This document shows positions 53,634 through 63,915 of a DNA stretch of 64,000 bases, one piece after another. Both the position numbers and the translations under genes were made by a program. Under the pieces are notes generated by a model. The model was not told the DNA's origin. It did no database searches and saw only the letters and a program-made list of their open reading frames with translations. The DNA lies in NCBI RefSeq assembly GCF_003207955.1, contig NZ_NOXG01000011.1, positions 20,867-84,866 of the forward strand, written 5' to 3'. Numbering within the stretch: position 1 is the first letter of the stretch; each line of letters begins with the position of its first letter. The DNA comes from Novacetimonas pomaceti. GTDB lineage: Bacteria > Pseudomonadota > Alphaproteobacteria > Acetobacterales > Acetobacteraceae.

Positions 53634-53797
53634 TCCCGGCGCCTGATGCCAATGCAGCGCAACACGAATTTGTTATCATATTTTTCCTGTCGTTACCTGT
53701 TCTTTTCCCGACCTCTGCCGTTCTGAGCCTATCGACAGATCGCCCCGCGACAAGCGGGTCCGAGACCTGCCTATGAAAGCCCGAAGAAAGAACCGGC

Positions 53798-56700
53798 ATG
53801 GGGTCAGGCAATCCGCGCGACAACGTTCATACCGGTGACGGCACGCCCTGGTCGCCTGTCATCCGCTACCTGCCCGCAAGTCAGGTCCATCGGCCAGACA
53901 GATGGGCGGAAGTTTTTTCACGTGACGCCGACAGCGGTTTTTCCGATTGCCTGATTTCACCCATCTTCGCGTCAGGCGACGATGCATTCCTTGTCTCCTC
54001 CTTCGGGGAAGGCAACGCATCGCTGTCATGGGGCTGTCCCTTCCTGACCGGCCTGCAGAAGCTGTGCGACACGGCAGGCGAATACGGCATGGGCGTCCTG
54101 CTTGACCTGCCCCTGGATCGCGTGGCGCATGATGGCATTCTGGCGCGTCGATATCCGCAATGGTACATATCCACGGATGACCCGCGCGCGCGCAGATTGA
54201 ATGTTTCCTCATTCCATCAGGAAATATGCGATTACTGGCGGGGGATACTGCAATCCCTTCTGGGGGCGGGCGTGCGGGGTTTCCGCTGTGACGCCCCACA
54301 GAACCTGCCGCCTGATTTCCTGCGCGACATTATCCGGATATCCCGCGCGATCCTGCCGTCCTGCCGCTGGATCGCGTGGACGGCGGGACTGTCGGGGGAT
54401 GCAACGTACCAGATCGCCACGACAGGCGTCGATTTGGTCAGTTCATCCGTCGCATGGTGGAACAGGCACGATCCTTGGTTTGTGGAGGAATGGCGCGCCC
54501 TTCCCGGCACGGTCGGGCGGCTGGCCTGTCCCGTTCCTTTCCCCGCCGGCATCGCATCATCCGCAGGCGTTGATCCTGAACGTGAAATCATGAACCTGCG
54601 CCTTGCCGGGGCGACGGGCGACGGAATGCTCGTTCCCGCCTTCGCTGAAAATGAAACCATGTTTGAGGACATCCGTGTCCATGATGCCCTCCTGCATGCA
54701 GGCAGGATGACAGGATCCGGCCGGGCAAGGCTGGCAGCCCCCCACCTGCGCGCCAGTTCCGCGGACAATCCGATTACGGTGCTTGTCGTGCGACATGGCG
54801 ATGAACATGCTCCCCGCATGCGTGTCATCCTGATCAATCCTTCCCCATGGCATGCCGCCTCTGCCTGTCCCGACACCCTCTGTCCTGACATCCTGGCGCC
54901 TGATTTTGGTTCGCTTTCCCCGATCGATGGGGGCAGGCCGCCTGTTTCCCTGCTCCGTGACGGATGGCTGACACTGGAGGCTGGCGAAGTCAGGGTTTTC
55001 GAGACACAAGCCAATGGTCCGCCCATAAAACATCCGCATGCGACGAACATGCATGCCGTCATGAAGCCCGGCCGCATCGCCATGGAAAATGTCACGCCAG
55101 CGGTGGATCCGCCCCGCTTTGCGGTCAAGGCGGAAACCGGAACGTCGATCACGGTGGAGGCGGACATTTTCATGGATGGGCATGACCTCCTCGCGGCGCG
55201 ACTGTCATGGCGGGCAGTGGATGATCCCCTGTGGCGTCACGCGCCGATGGAGCCGATCGGCAACAGCCGCTGGCGTGGCTTCCTGTCGCTGGACCGGGTC
55301 GGGCCGTGGGAATACACGATCGAGGCATGGCAGGACCGTTACGCATCGCTTGCGCGTTCCCTTGAAAAAAAGCAGGCGGCCGGCAGGATCGAAACACAGG
55401 ACATCGCGGATGCGCGTGTCATGATCCATGCCGCCATGGCCGATACGGACGGCCTGATGAAGACGCGGCTGGCGCGCCTTCTGGATGACCTCCTGCGCAT
55501 GTCGCAGGCGGAGATGACCGGACATCTTCTTTCCGCCCCGGTGCGGGCATTGATGGATCATGTCAGCAGCAGGCCATTCCTGACGCGACTGGCCACGCCC
55601 GTTGCAATCTTCGCCGAACGTCCCGCCGCGCGGTACGGCAGCTGGTATGAACTGTTTCCACGTTCCCAGGGCGCCGGCCCCGACCAGCACGGAACGTTGC
55701 GCGACGTCATCGGACGCCTGCCTTATGTGCGCGACATGGGCTTTGATGTCCTTTACCTGCCCCCCATCCACCCCATCGGTCGCATCAATCGCAAGGGACG
55801 CAATAACAGCCTGCAGGCGCAACCCGGCGACCCCGGCAGTCCGTATGCCATCGGATCGGCCGAAGGCGGTCATGACGCCATTCACCCGCAGCTTGGCACG
55901 ATCGAGGATTTTCGTGATCTTGTCCGCATCACGCATGAATATGGCATGGAACTGGCGATGGATTTCGCGATCCAGTGCGCCCCTGACCATCCATGGATCA
56001 CGACACATCCCCAATGGTTCGACCATCGCGCCGACGGATCCATCAGGCATGCGGAAAATCCACCCAAAATATATGAAGATATCGTCAATGTGGATTTTTA
56101 CGCCCCCGCCGCCATTCCCGACCTGTGGCATGCCCTGCGTGATGTCGTGCTGTTCTGGATTGACGAGGGCATCAGGATTTTCCGCGTGGACAATCCCCAC
56201 ACGAAACCACTGCCGTTCTGGGAATGGCTGATTGCCGATATCCGCGCGCAGCATCCGGACGTCATCTTCCTGTCCGAGGCCTTTACCCATCCCAAGATGA
56301 TGTATCGGCTGGCAAAGGCGGGATTTTCCCAATCCTATACATACTTCACGTGGCGCAATACGAAGCAGGAACTGACGTCGTACATGACGGAAATCACCAG
56401 CCGGCCGGTCCGTGATTTCTTTCGCCCGCATCTTTTTGTCAATACGCCCGACATCAACCCCTTTTTCCTGCAGGACGGCGGCCGGGCCGCGCACCTGATC
56501 CGCATGGCGCTGGCTGCCACGCTGTCCGGGTTATGGGGCATGTACCAGGGTTTCGAACTGTGTGAAGCTACCCCCCTTGCGGGACGCGAGGAATACATGG
56601 ATTCCGAAAAATACCAGATCCGCACATGGGATGATGACCGTCCGGGCAACATCATACCGGAAACGGGCCGGATCAATGCGATACGACGGCATCACAGGTC

Positions 56701-57016
56701 CCTGCAGACCCATCTGGGATTACGGTTTTACAACATGTTCAATGATTCCATCATCTATTTTGCAAAGGGCATGACCGATATGTCCGATGTCATACTGGTG
56801 GCCGTCAGCCTGGATCCCGTCAATGTGCAGCAGTCCACTTTCGAAATCCCGTTATGGGAATGGGGATTGCCGGACAGTGCCTCCCTGCACGTTCATGACC
56901 TGATGCGCGACCGGCACGAAATCTGGACGGGAAAGATCCAGCATGTCCGCCTTGATCCGGGCGACCTGCCCTTTGCGATATGGCATGTCCGTCCGGTGGA
57001 AGGCGACAGGCCATGA
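53798..57016 (+). CDS. glgE: Maltosyltransferase GlgE with extra N-terminal GH13-like domain
   Basis: Transfers maltosyl units from alpha-maltose-1-phosphate to glucan chains. The GlgE part spans roughly residues 430-1072: N domain (RFAVKAETGTSITVEADIF), GSWYELFPRSQG, nucleophile D798 in FRVDNPHTKPLPFWEWL and acid/base E827 in FLSEAFTHPK. GlgE proteins are usually about 650-700 residues. Here some 410 extra residues precede it, resembling a GH13 barrel with GFRCDA (161-166), but at the usual acid/base position it reads WIAWTAG (191-197), so that domain looks catalytically dead. The ATG overlaps nothing upstream; the stop overlaps treS (ATGA). Confidence 0.92.
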   Translation: MGSGNPRDNVHTGDGTPWSPVIRYLPASQVHRPDRWAEVFSRDADSGFSDCLISPIFASGDDAFLVSSFGEGNASLSWGCPFLTGLQKLCDTAGEYGMGVLLDLPLDRVAHDGILARRYPQWYISTDDPRARRLNVSSFHQEICDYWRGILQSLLGAGVRGFRCDAPQNLPPDFLRDIIRISRAILPSCRWIAWTAGLSGDATYQIATTGVDLVSSSVAWWNRHDPWFVEEWRALPGTVGRLACPVPFPAGIASSAGVDPEREIMNLRLAGATGDGMLVPAFAENETMFEDIRVHDALLHAGRMTGSGRARLAAPHLRASSADNPITVLVVRHGDEHAPRMRVILINPSPWHAASACPDTLCPDILAPDFGSLSPIDGGRPPVSLLRDGWLTLEAGEVRVFETQANGPPIKHPHATNMHAVMKPGRIAMENVTPAVDPPRFAVKAETGTSITVEADIFMDGHDLLAARLSWRAVDDPLWRHAPMEPIGNSRWRGFLSLDRVGPWEYTIEAWQDRYASLARSLEKKQAAGRIETQDIADARVMIHAAMADTDGLMKTRLARLLDDLLRMSQAEMTGHLLSAPVRALMDHVSSRPFLTRLATPVAIFAERPAARYGSWYELFPRSQGAGPDQHGTLRDVIGRLPYVRDMGFDVLYLPPIHPIGRINRKGRNNSLQAQPGDPGSPYAIGSAEGGHDAIHPQLGTIEDFRDLVRITHEYGMELAMDFAIQCAPDHPWITTHPQWFDHRADGSIRHAENPPKIYEDIVNVDFYAPAAIPDLWHALRDVVLFWIDEGIRIFRVDNPHTKPLPFWEWLIADIRAQHPDVIFLSEAFTHPKMMYRLAKAGFSQSYTYFTWRNTKQELTSYMTEITSRPVRDFFRPHLFVNTPDINPFFLQDGGRAAHLIRMALAATLSGLWGMYQGFELCEATPLAGREEYMDSEKYQIRTWDDDRPGNIIPETGRINAIRRHHRSLQTHLGLRFYNMFNDSIIYFAKGMTDMSDVILVAVSLDPVNVQQSTFEIPLWEWGLPDSASLHVHDLMRDRHEIWTGKIQHVRLDPGDLPFAIWHVRPVEGDRP

Positions 57017-60000
57017 CGAAACGCAATCCGGCCCCTCCCGCCGATCCGTTATGGTACAAGGACGCGGTCATCTATCAGGTGCATGTGAAATCCTTTTTTG
57101 ATTCGGATAATGATGGGATCGGGGATTTTCAGGGCCTGACATCGAAACTGGACTATATCGCGGATCTTGGCGTCAACACGATCTGGCTGCTGCCTTTCTA
57201 TCCCTCCCCGCGCAAGGACGATGGATACGACATTTCCGCCTATCGCGACGTGCATCCGGATTATGGCACGCTGGCCGACGCGCGGCATTTCATCAATACC
57301 GCGCACGCCCGCAACATACGCGTCATTACCGAACTGGTAATCAACCACACATCGGACCAGCATCCGTGGTTCCAGCGGGCCCGCAAGGCAAAACCCGGTT
57401 CGGTCGCGCGCAATTTCTATGTCTGGTCCGACACCGGCACCGAATATGCCGGCACGCGCATCATTTTCTGCGATACGGAAATTTCCAACTGGACGCGCGA
57501 CCCCGTGGCGGGGGCGTTTTTCTGGCATCGTTTCTATTCCCACCAGCCAGACCTCAATTTCGACAATCCCCACGTCCTGCGCGCCATTCTGGGGATCATG
57601 TCCTTCTGGCTGAAACTGGGGGTCGACGGGCTGCGGCTCGACGCCATTCCCTACCTTGTGGAACGCGACGGCACCAGCAATGAGAACCTGCCGGAAACGC
57701 ATGAGGTCCTGCGCCGCATCCGCGCGGCGCTGGATGCGCGTTTTTCCAACCGCATGCTTCTGGCCGAAGCCAACCAGTGGCCCGAGGACACGCAGGAATA
57801 TTTCGGCCATGGCGATGAATGCCACATGGCCTTCCATTTCCCGCTGATGCCCCGGATGTATCTGGCCATGGCGCGGGAGGACCGCTTTCCCATCACCGAC
57901 ATCATGCGCCAGACGCCCGATATCCCCCCCACCTGCCAGTGGGCGATTTTCCTGCGCAATCATGACGAACTGACGCTGGAGATGGTCACCGACAGCGAAC
58001 GGGACTTCATGTGGAATGCCTATGCCGCCGATCGCAGGGCGCGACTGAACCTTGGCATCCGCAGGCGCCTCTCCCCCCTGCTGGAACGCGACCGGCGGCG
58101 GATCGAACTCCTCAACAGCCTGCTTCTGTCCATGCCGGGGACGCCGGTGCTGTATTATGGCGATGAAATCGGCATGGGCGACAATATACAGCTTGGCGAT
58201 CGCGACGGGGTCCGCACCCCGATGCAGTGGTCGCCGGACCGCAATGGCGGCTTTTCGCGCGCGGACCCTGAACGCCTTGTGCTGCCGGTCATCATGGATC
58301 CGCTTTATGGATATGCCGCGGTCAATGCGGAAACACAGCGACGCGACCCGTTCTCCCTCCTCAACTGGACGCGGCGCATGCTGGCGGTGCGGGCGCGTTC
58401 CCACGCGTTTGGCCGGGGGACGCTGACGTTCCTTTCCCCCGGCAATCGCAAGATCCTGGCCTATCTGCGGGAATACGAGGCCGACACCATCCTGTGCGTG
58501 GCCAACCTCGCCCGCTCAGCCCAGGCGGTCGAACTCGACCTCTCCCTCTTCGCCGGTCGGGTGCCGGTGGAAATGACGGCCGAAAGCGTCTTTCCCCCCA
58601 TCGGACAGCTTCCGTACCTTCTGACGCTGCCGCCCTATGGCTTCATATGGTTCCGGCTGTGCACCCTGTCGGAAAATCCGGCCTGGCATGTCCCCGCGCC
58701 GGAACCCCTGCCGGAATTCCGCACCATTGTCCTGCGCCGCGACCTGCGCGACCTGATGGACGCGCCCCTGCGGAAAGTCATGGAGGAGGAGATCCTGCCG
58801 GCCTACCTTCCGATGCGGCGCTGGGCTTCCGCGCGGGGGCGGCGGATCACACTGGCTCGCATCATTCAGGCAACGCCTGTGGGCACGCAGCTGCTGCTGT
58901 GTGAAATCCGCGCGCAGTCGGAAGGGCGGGAAGATTCGTATTTCCTGCCGCTGGGCATCGCGTGGGACACCGATACGCTTCCCGCGCTGCCACAGCAGCT
59001 GGCCCTGTCGCGCGTGCGGCGTGGGCGACAGACGGGGTACCTGACCGATGCGTTCGCCCTGCCCGCGCTGACGAACGCATTCATCAGGGCCATGGCCGAC
59101 GGCAGCCACCTTGCCGCAGGCGAAGGGGAAATCGTCTTTCGTGCCTCCGACGCGTTCCGCCATCTCGATATCCCGGCGGATGCCCCCATCCACTGGCTTT
59201 CCTCCGAACAGAGCAACAGTTCGCTGATCGTGGGGGACAGGCTGATCCTCAAACTGATCCGCCAGCCGCATGCAGGCATCCATCCCGAAGTCGAAATGAC
59301 GGAATTCCTGACACAACACGGCGCGCATGGCATCGCCCCCTTCCTGGGCGAAGTCATGCGGGTGGATGCAGGGGGGGAGACATATACCCTTGCCATCATG
59401 GAGGGGTATGTCGGCAATCAGGGGGATGGCTGGGGCTGGACGCTGGGATACCTGCGCGGCATCGCGACGGACCTCGCCCTGAGTGGCGAGGAACAGGCCG
59501 GCATGCGTGCCGAACATATCGCGTTTTTCCGCGTCATGGGACAGCGGCTGGGTGAAATGCACGCCATCCTGGCACGCGGCAGCGACAACGCGGCCTTTGC
59601 CCCCGAACAGGCATCTGAAAACGACGTTTCCGCCCTGTCGGCCATGGTGCGTGATGAAATCACGCGCGCGCTCGATATCGTGGCGGGCATCACCGACTGG
59701 CCGCATGCGGGTGACCGGACGCACGCCACCGCCCTGCTTGCAGCGCGCGAGGACCTGCTGCGGCTTGTCACGACGCTGGCGGCATCGGCGCCGGGCACGC
59801 TGAGGACCCGCATTCATGGCGATTTCCACCTCGGGCAGGTGCTGGTGGTGGAAAACGATGCCGTCATCATCGATTTCGAGGGACAGCCCATGACCCCCCT
59901 GCCCGAACGCAGGGGCAAGGCCAGCCCCCTGCGCGACGTGGCAGGCATGCTGCGCTCCATCGCCTATGTCGCCGATACCGCGCGTATTGCCGACAGCGAT

Positions 60001-60312
60001 ACGGCCAGCCATCCCGCCGCCGAACGCTCGGCGGTCCGCGCGACGGAATACATTTCCGCCTTCCATGCCGAGGCATCGCGGAATTTCCAGGAAGGATGGA
60101 CAGAAGGCATCGGGACCACCGCGACCGCCATTGGCACACCGCAGGCACAGGCCGCGCTTTTGCACCTCTTCCTGATGGAAAAGGCGGCCTACGAAATACG
60201 TTATGAGGCAACCAACCGTCCCGCGTGGATCGGAACGGCGCTGGCGGGGCTGCATGACCTCATGACCTTCCCCCCGGCATCAGGGCCATCAACGTCAGGA
60301 GAGCGGCAGTGA
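57013..60312 (+). CDS. treS: Trehalose synthase-maltokinase fusion
   Basis: A 1099-residue bifunctional protein. TreS part (residues ~12-560), a GH13 isomerase interconverting maltose and trehalose: WYKDAVIYQVHVKSFFDSDNDGIGDF-type start, nucleophile D210 (GLRLDAIPYLVERD), acid/base E252 (LLAEANQWPED) and D318 (FLRNHDE). Maltokinase part (Pep2/Mak, ~590-1090), which makes alpha-maltose-1-phosphate with ATP: RTRIHGDFHLGQVLV with D937 and IIDFEGQP with D954. The product is the GlgE substrate, so trehalose can flow to glucan through adjacent genes. The start overlaps the glgE stop and the end overlaps the glgB start. Confidence 0.95.
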   Translation: MTKRNPAPPADPLWYKDAVIYQVHVKSFFDSDNDGIGDFQGLTSKLDYIADLGVNTIWLLPFYPSPRKDDGYDISAYRDVHPDYGTLADARHFINTAHARNIRVITELVINHTSDQHPWFQRARKAKPGSVARNFYVWSDTGTEYAGTRIIFCDTEISNWTRDPVAGAFFWHRFYSHQPDLNFDNPHVLRAILGIMSFWLKLGVDGLRLDAIPYLVERDGTSNENLPETHEVLRRIRAALDARFSNRMLLAEANQWPEDTQEYFGHGDECHMAFHFPLMPRMYLAMAREDRFPITDIMRQTPDIPPTCQWAIFLRNHDELTLEMVTDSERDFMWNAYAADRRARLNLGIRRRLSPLLERDRRRIELLNSLLLSMPGTPVLYYGDEIGMGDNIQLGDRDGVRTPMQWSPDRNGGFSRADPERLVLPVIMDPLYGYAAVNAETQRRDPFSLLNWTRRMLAVRARSHAFGRGTLTFLSPGNRKILAYLREYEADTILCVANLARSAQAVELDLSLFAGRVPVEMTAESVFPPIGQLPYLLTLPPYGFIWFRLCTLSENPAWHVPAPEPLPEFRTIVLRRDLRDLMDAPLRKVMEEEILPAYLPMRRWASARGRRITLARIIQATPVGTQLLLCEIRAQSEGREDSYFLPLGIAWDTDTLPALPQQLALSRVRRGRQTGYLTDAFALPALTNAFIRAMADGSHLAAGEGEIVFRASDAFRHLDIPADAPIHWLSSEQSNSSLIVGDRLILKLIRQPHAGIHPEVEMTEFLTQHGAHGIAPFLGEVMRVDAGGETYTLAIMEGYVGNQGDGWGWTLGYLRGIATDLALSGEEQAGMRAEHIAFFRVMGQRLGEMHAILARGSDNAAFAPEQASENDVSALSAMVRDEITRALDIVAGITDWPHAGDRTHATALLAAREDLLRLVTTLAASAPGTLRTRIHGDFHLGQVLVVENDAVIIDFEGQPMTPLPERRGKASPLRDVAGMLRSIAYVADTARIADSDTASHPAAERSAVRATEYISAFHAEASRNFQEGWTEGIGTTATAIGTPQAQAALLHLFLMEKAAYEIRYEATNRPAWIGTALAGLHDLMTFPPASGPSTSGERQ

Positions 60313-62558
60313 CGGAACATCTTCCCATTCTTCGTGCCGGACAGGATATCGACAGCCGGGTCGAAGCCCTCCTGCACGGGCGGCTGGACAACCCGTTTTC
60401 CTTCCTTGGCCGTCATCCCGATGGAAAGGAAGACACCATCCGCGTCTTCATGCCCGGCGCGCATAAGGTCACGATCGTCGAAACCCTCGCGCCACGTCCG
60501 GGCCGACGCAGGCGCGCCCGGGAATGGGCAATGACCCTGCTTCATCCCGATGGCGTGTTCACAGGCACCATCCCGACCGGCACGCCATACCGGCTGCGGG
60601 TTGAATGGGACAACGCCACGCAGGAAACCGAAGACGCCTACGCTTTCGGCCTGTTGCTGGGGGACTTCGACCTGCACCTGATTTCCCATGGGGAACATCA
60701 GGATCTGTACCGCGTGCTGGGCGCCCATGTCATGGAGGTCGAGGGGGTCAGGGGCGTGCGCTTCGCCGTATGGGCGCCCAATGCCAGCCGCGTTTCTGTC
60801 GTGGGAAACTTCAACCAGTGGGATGGCCGTCGCCATGCCATGCGGCTGCGTCATGAACATGGCATATGGGAACTGTTCATTCCGCGTCTTGATGCCGGGG
60901 AGGCCTACAAGTTCGAAATCGTGGACAGGCAGGGCCACCTGTTGCCGCTGAAGGCCGACCCGCTTGCATTCGCGGCGGAACTGTCCCCCGCGACGGCATC
61001 AATCGTGGTGGCGACAACGGATTTCGAATGGTCGGACGACGACTGGATGCAGACACGCGGCACGCGACAGGACATTGCGGCCCCGATCAGCATTTATGAA
61101 ATCCATGCCGGTTCCTGGCGACATGCAAATGGCGGGACGGTGAACTGGGACGAACTGACCGCGACATTACTGCCGTATGTCCTTGAAACGGGTTTCAGCC
61201 ACATCGAACTGATGCCCATCATGGAATATCCGTTCGGGGGGTCCTGGGGGTATCAGCCACTCGGCCTGTTCGCGCCCTCCGCCCGGTTTGGCGCGCCGGA
61301 CGCCTTCGCCCGGTTTGTCAATGCCTGCCACCGGGCGGGTGTCGGCATCATCCTGGACTGGGTGCCCGCCCATTTCCCGACGGACCCGCACGGGCTGGCC
61401 CGCTTTGACGGAAGCGCGTTATATGAGCATCTCGACCCGCGGGAAGGGTACCATCCTGACTGGAACACGCTGATTTACAATATCGGACGTCGCGAGGTCA
61501 GCGGGTTCCTGATCGCAAGCGCCCTGTTCTGGCTGCACCAGTACCATATTGACGGCCTGCGCGTCGATGCGGTGGCGTCAATGCTGTATCGCGATTACAG
61601 CCGCAAGGCTGACGCCTGGATCCCCAATATCCATGGCGGCCGGGAAAACCTGGAATCCATCGCGTTCCTCCGCCACCTGAACGCAACCGTGGCCGTGCGC
61701 TGCCCCGGCGCGATCATGGTGGCGGAGGAATCAACCGCATGGCCCGGCGTCACACGCGCCGTAAGCGAAGGGGGCCTTGGCTTTTCCTTCAAATGGAACA
61801 TGGGGTGGATGCACGACACGCTGGATTACATGGGACATGACCCGATCCATCGCCTCTTTCATCATGACGAGATGACATTCGGTCTTCTTTATGGGTTTTC
61901 GGAACATTTCATCCTGCCCCTTTCGCATGACGAGGTTGTCCATGGCAAAGGGTCGCTGATCCGGCGCATGCCCGGCGACACGTGGCAGAAACATGCCAAT
62001 CTGCGTGCCTATCTGGCCTTCATGTGGGGGCATCCGGGCAAGAAACTGCTGTTCATGGGCGGGGAATTCGCACAGCCCGGGGAATGGAGCCATGAAACGC
62101 AGCTTTCATGGCATGGCCTTGATACCGTCGAAGGCGGTGGCGTCAGGCGGCTGGTCAGCGACCTGAACCGCCTTTACCGCGCCCATGCCGCGCTCCACCG
62201 TTCCGACAGCCGGGCCGAAGGCTTTGCATGGCTGATTGGCGATGACCGTGAAAACTCGGTCTTCGCATGGATACGCCGGACCGAAGGCGCCCCCACGATC
62301 ATGATCGTGTGCAACATGACGCCCGTGCCCCGGCATGATTACCGTATCGGCGTCCCCCATGAAGGCACATGGAAGGAAATCCTCAATACCGACAGCGACA
62401 TTTACGGCGGATCGAATGTCGGCAATTACGGGGCCGTGCGGACATCCCCCCTGCCCGCGCATGGCCACGACCATTCACTCAACATTTCCCTGCCGCCGCT
62501 TGGCAGCCTGTTTTTCCGCTATGAAACAGGCACCGGCCTCATCGGTAAGGAAAACTGA
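60309..62558 (+). CDS. glgB: 1,4-alpha-glucan branching enzyme
   Basis: A 749-residue GH13 branching enzyme forming alpha-1,6 branches. It has an N1 domain (NPFSFLGRHPDG), a CBM48 domain (VRFAVWAPNASRVSVVGNFNQWDGR) and the barrel with YEIHAGSWR, nucleophile D420 (GLRVDAVASMLYRDY), acid/base E473 (VAEESTAW) and LPLSHDEVVHGKGSL. Starts with GTG at 60309, overlapping the treS stop (GTGA), behind a strong AGGAG site. Last gene of the glgE-treS/mak-glgB operon. Confidence 0.97.
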   Translation: MTEHLPILRAGQDIDSRVEALLHGRLDNPFSFLGRHPDGKEDTIRVFMPGAHKVTIVETLAPRPGRRRRAREWAMTLLHPDGVFTGTIPTGTPYRLRVEWDNATQETEDAYAFGLLLGDFDLHLISHGEHQDLYRVLGAHVMEVEGVRGVRFAVWAPNASRVSVVGNFNQWDGRRHAMRLRHEHGIWELFIPRLDAGEAYKFEIVDRQGHLLPLKADPLAFAAELSPATASIVVATTDFEWSDDDWMQTRGTRQDIAAPISIYEIHAGSWRHANGGTVNWDELTATLLPYVLETGFSHIELMPIMEYPFGGSWGYQPLGLFAPSARFGAPDAFARFVNACHRAGVGIILDWVPAHFPTDPHGLARFDGSALYEHLDPREGYHPDWNTLIYNIGRREVSGFLIASALFWLHQYHIDGLRVDAVASMLYRDYSRKADAWIPNIHGGRENLESIAFLRHLNATVAVRCPGAIMVAEESTAWPGVTRAVSEGGLGFSFKWNMGWMHDTLDYMGHDPIHRLFHHDEMTFGLLYGFSEHFILPLSHDEVVHGKGSLIRRMPGDTWQKHANLRAYLAFMWGHPGKKLLFMGGEFAQPGEWSHETQLSWHGLDTVEGGGVRRLVSDLNRLYRAHAALHRSDSRAEGFAWLIGDDRENSVFAWIRRTEGAPTIMIVCNMTPVPRHDYRIGVPHEGTWKEILNTDSDIYGGSNVGNYGAVRTSPLPAHGHDHSLNISLPPLGSLFFRYETGTGLIGKEN

Positions 62559-62592
62559 GCCCTCCGGCGTCCCCCGGCGGTTTTCACGTCCA

Positions 62593-63915
62593 TCAGTCCG
62601 GTTGCAGATGAAACAGCAGGAAGGAACGCCCTGTCACCGCAAAACGATGGCAGGGCGCGAAAAGCTGTTTCTTGAGGTCTGTACCCTCGATTTCCGTATC
62701 CAGCAGCAGGCACCAGTGCTGTTCGGAAACTGACGGCAGGGTGAACTCCACGACGTCATGCCACGCATTGAACACCAGCAGCAACGTCGCGTCCTCTCCA
62801 CGCTTCATAAGGCCGGTCGGACGCGCCCGCCCATCAAGCATCAGTCCAAAACACCGCGCCGAATCCCAGTCGGCGCTTTCCATTTCATTGCCCGTGGGAT
62901 TGACCCACGTCAGTTCCTTTATGTCTAGGTCGCCATTATACGCCTCGGTCAGGAAACGGCCGCGGCGTAGGATCGGAAACTGCCGGCGCAGCGTGGTCAG
63001 ACGGGTGACGAACCGGACCAGTTCCTGGTTACGTTCCAGAAGGGACCAGTCCAGCCATGAAATATCGTTGTCCTGACAATAGGCGTTGTTGTTCCCCCGC
63101 TGCGTCCGCGCGAACTCGTCCCCCGCCAGCAGCATCGGCGTCCCCTGCGACAGCAGCAGCGTCGCCAGCATGTTGCGCATCTGACGGTTTCTGATCTTCA
63201 CGATTTCCGGATTGTCGGTCGGCCCCTCGACGCCATAATTGTATGAACCGTTGTCCGATGACCCGTCCCTGTTGTCTTCCCCATTGGCCTGGTTGTGTTT
63301 TGCATTGTACGAAACACAATCATTCAGGGTAAAGCCATCATGCGCCGTTATGAAATTGACGCATGACCATGGCTTGCGCCCCTGATGATCGAACAGGTCG
63401 GGACTGCCCAGCAGACGCGCCGCCATATCGTGGGCGAACAAATTACCCTTCCAGTATCCGCGCACATTATCGCGAAAGCGGTCATTCCATTCGGCCCAGC
63501 CCGGAGGAAAGGCCCCCACCTGATATCCACCCGGCCCGCAATCCCACGGTTCGGCGATCATCTTGACCGTCTCCAGCGTCGGGTCCTGCGAACATGCCTT
63601 GAGAAATCCGGACTGGTTGTCAAATCCGTTGGGTTCACGCGCCAGTATGGTGCCCAGGTCGAACCGGAACCCGTCAACATGCATCTCATCGGCCCAGTAA
63701 CGCAGGCTGTCGGTCACCATCTGGATCACCCGTCGGTGGGACAGGTTGACCGTATTCCCCGTGCCGGTATCATTGATGTAATAACGCGGCCGGTCCGGCA
63801 CAAGACGGTAATAGGACTGATTGTCTATTCCCCTGAATGACAATGTAGGACCACATTCATTACCTTCCGCCGTGTGGTTGTACACGACATCCAGAATGAC
63901 CTCGACGCGGATTTC
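62593..63915 (-). pseudogene. glgX: Glycogen debranching enzyme GlgX, N-terminal part missing
   Basis: The C-terminal ~440 residues of a GlgX-type isoamylase that removes alpha-1,6 branches from glycogen limit dextrins. Visible are EVILDVVYNHTAEGNECGPTL-type region I, the nucleophile in GFRFDLGTILARE, the acid/base in MIAEPWDCGPGGYQVG and FITAHDGFTLND. GlgX is normally about 700 residues. Going upstream, similarity stops right after VEVILDV, and an in-frame stop (TGA) occurs at 63916-63918. The sequence beyond does not look like GlgX, so the gene is interrupted, probably by a mobile element; the missing part may lie beyond the window. No plausible start exists within the remnant. Confidence 0.8.

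Noticed and set aside
58516..60255. Minus-strand open frame of 579 codons within the maltokinase half of treS
   Set aside because: Antisense to a well-supported fusion protein; no motif or ribosome site.
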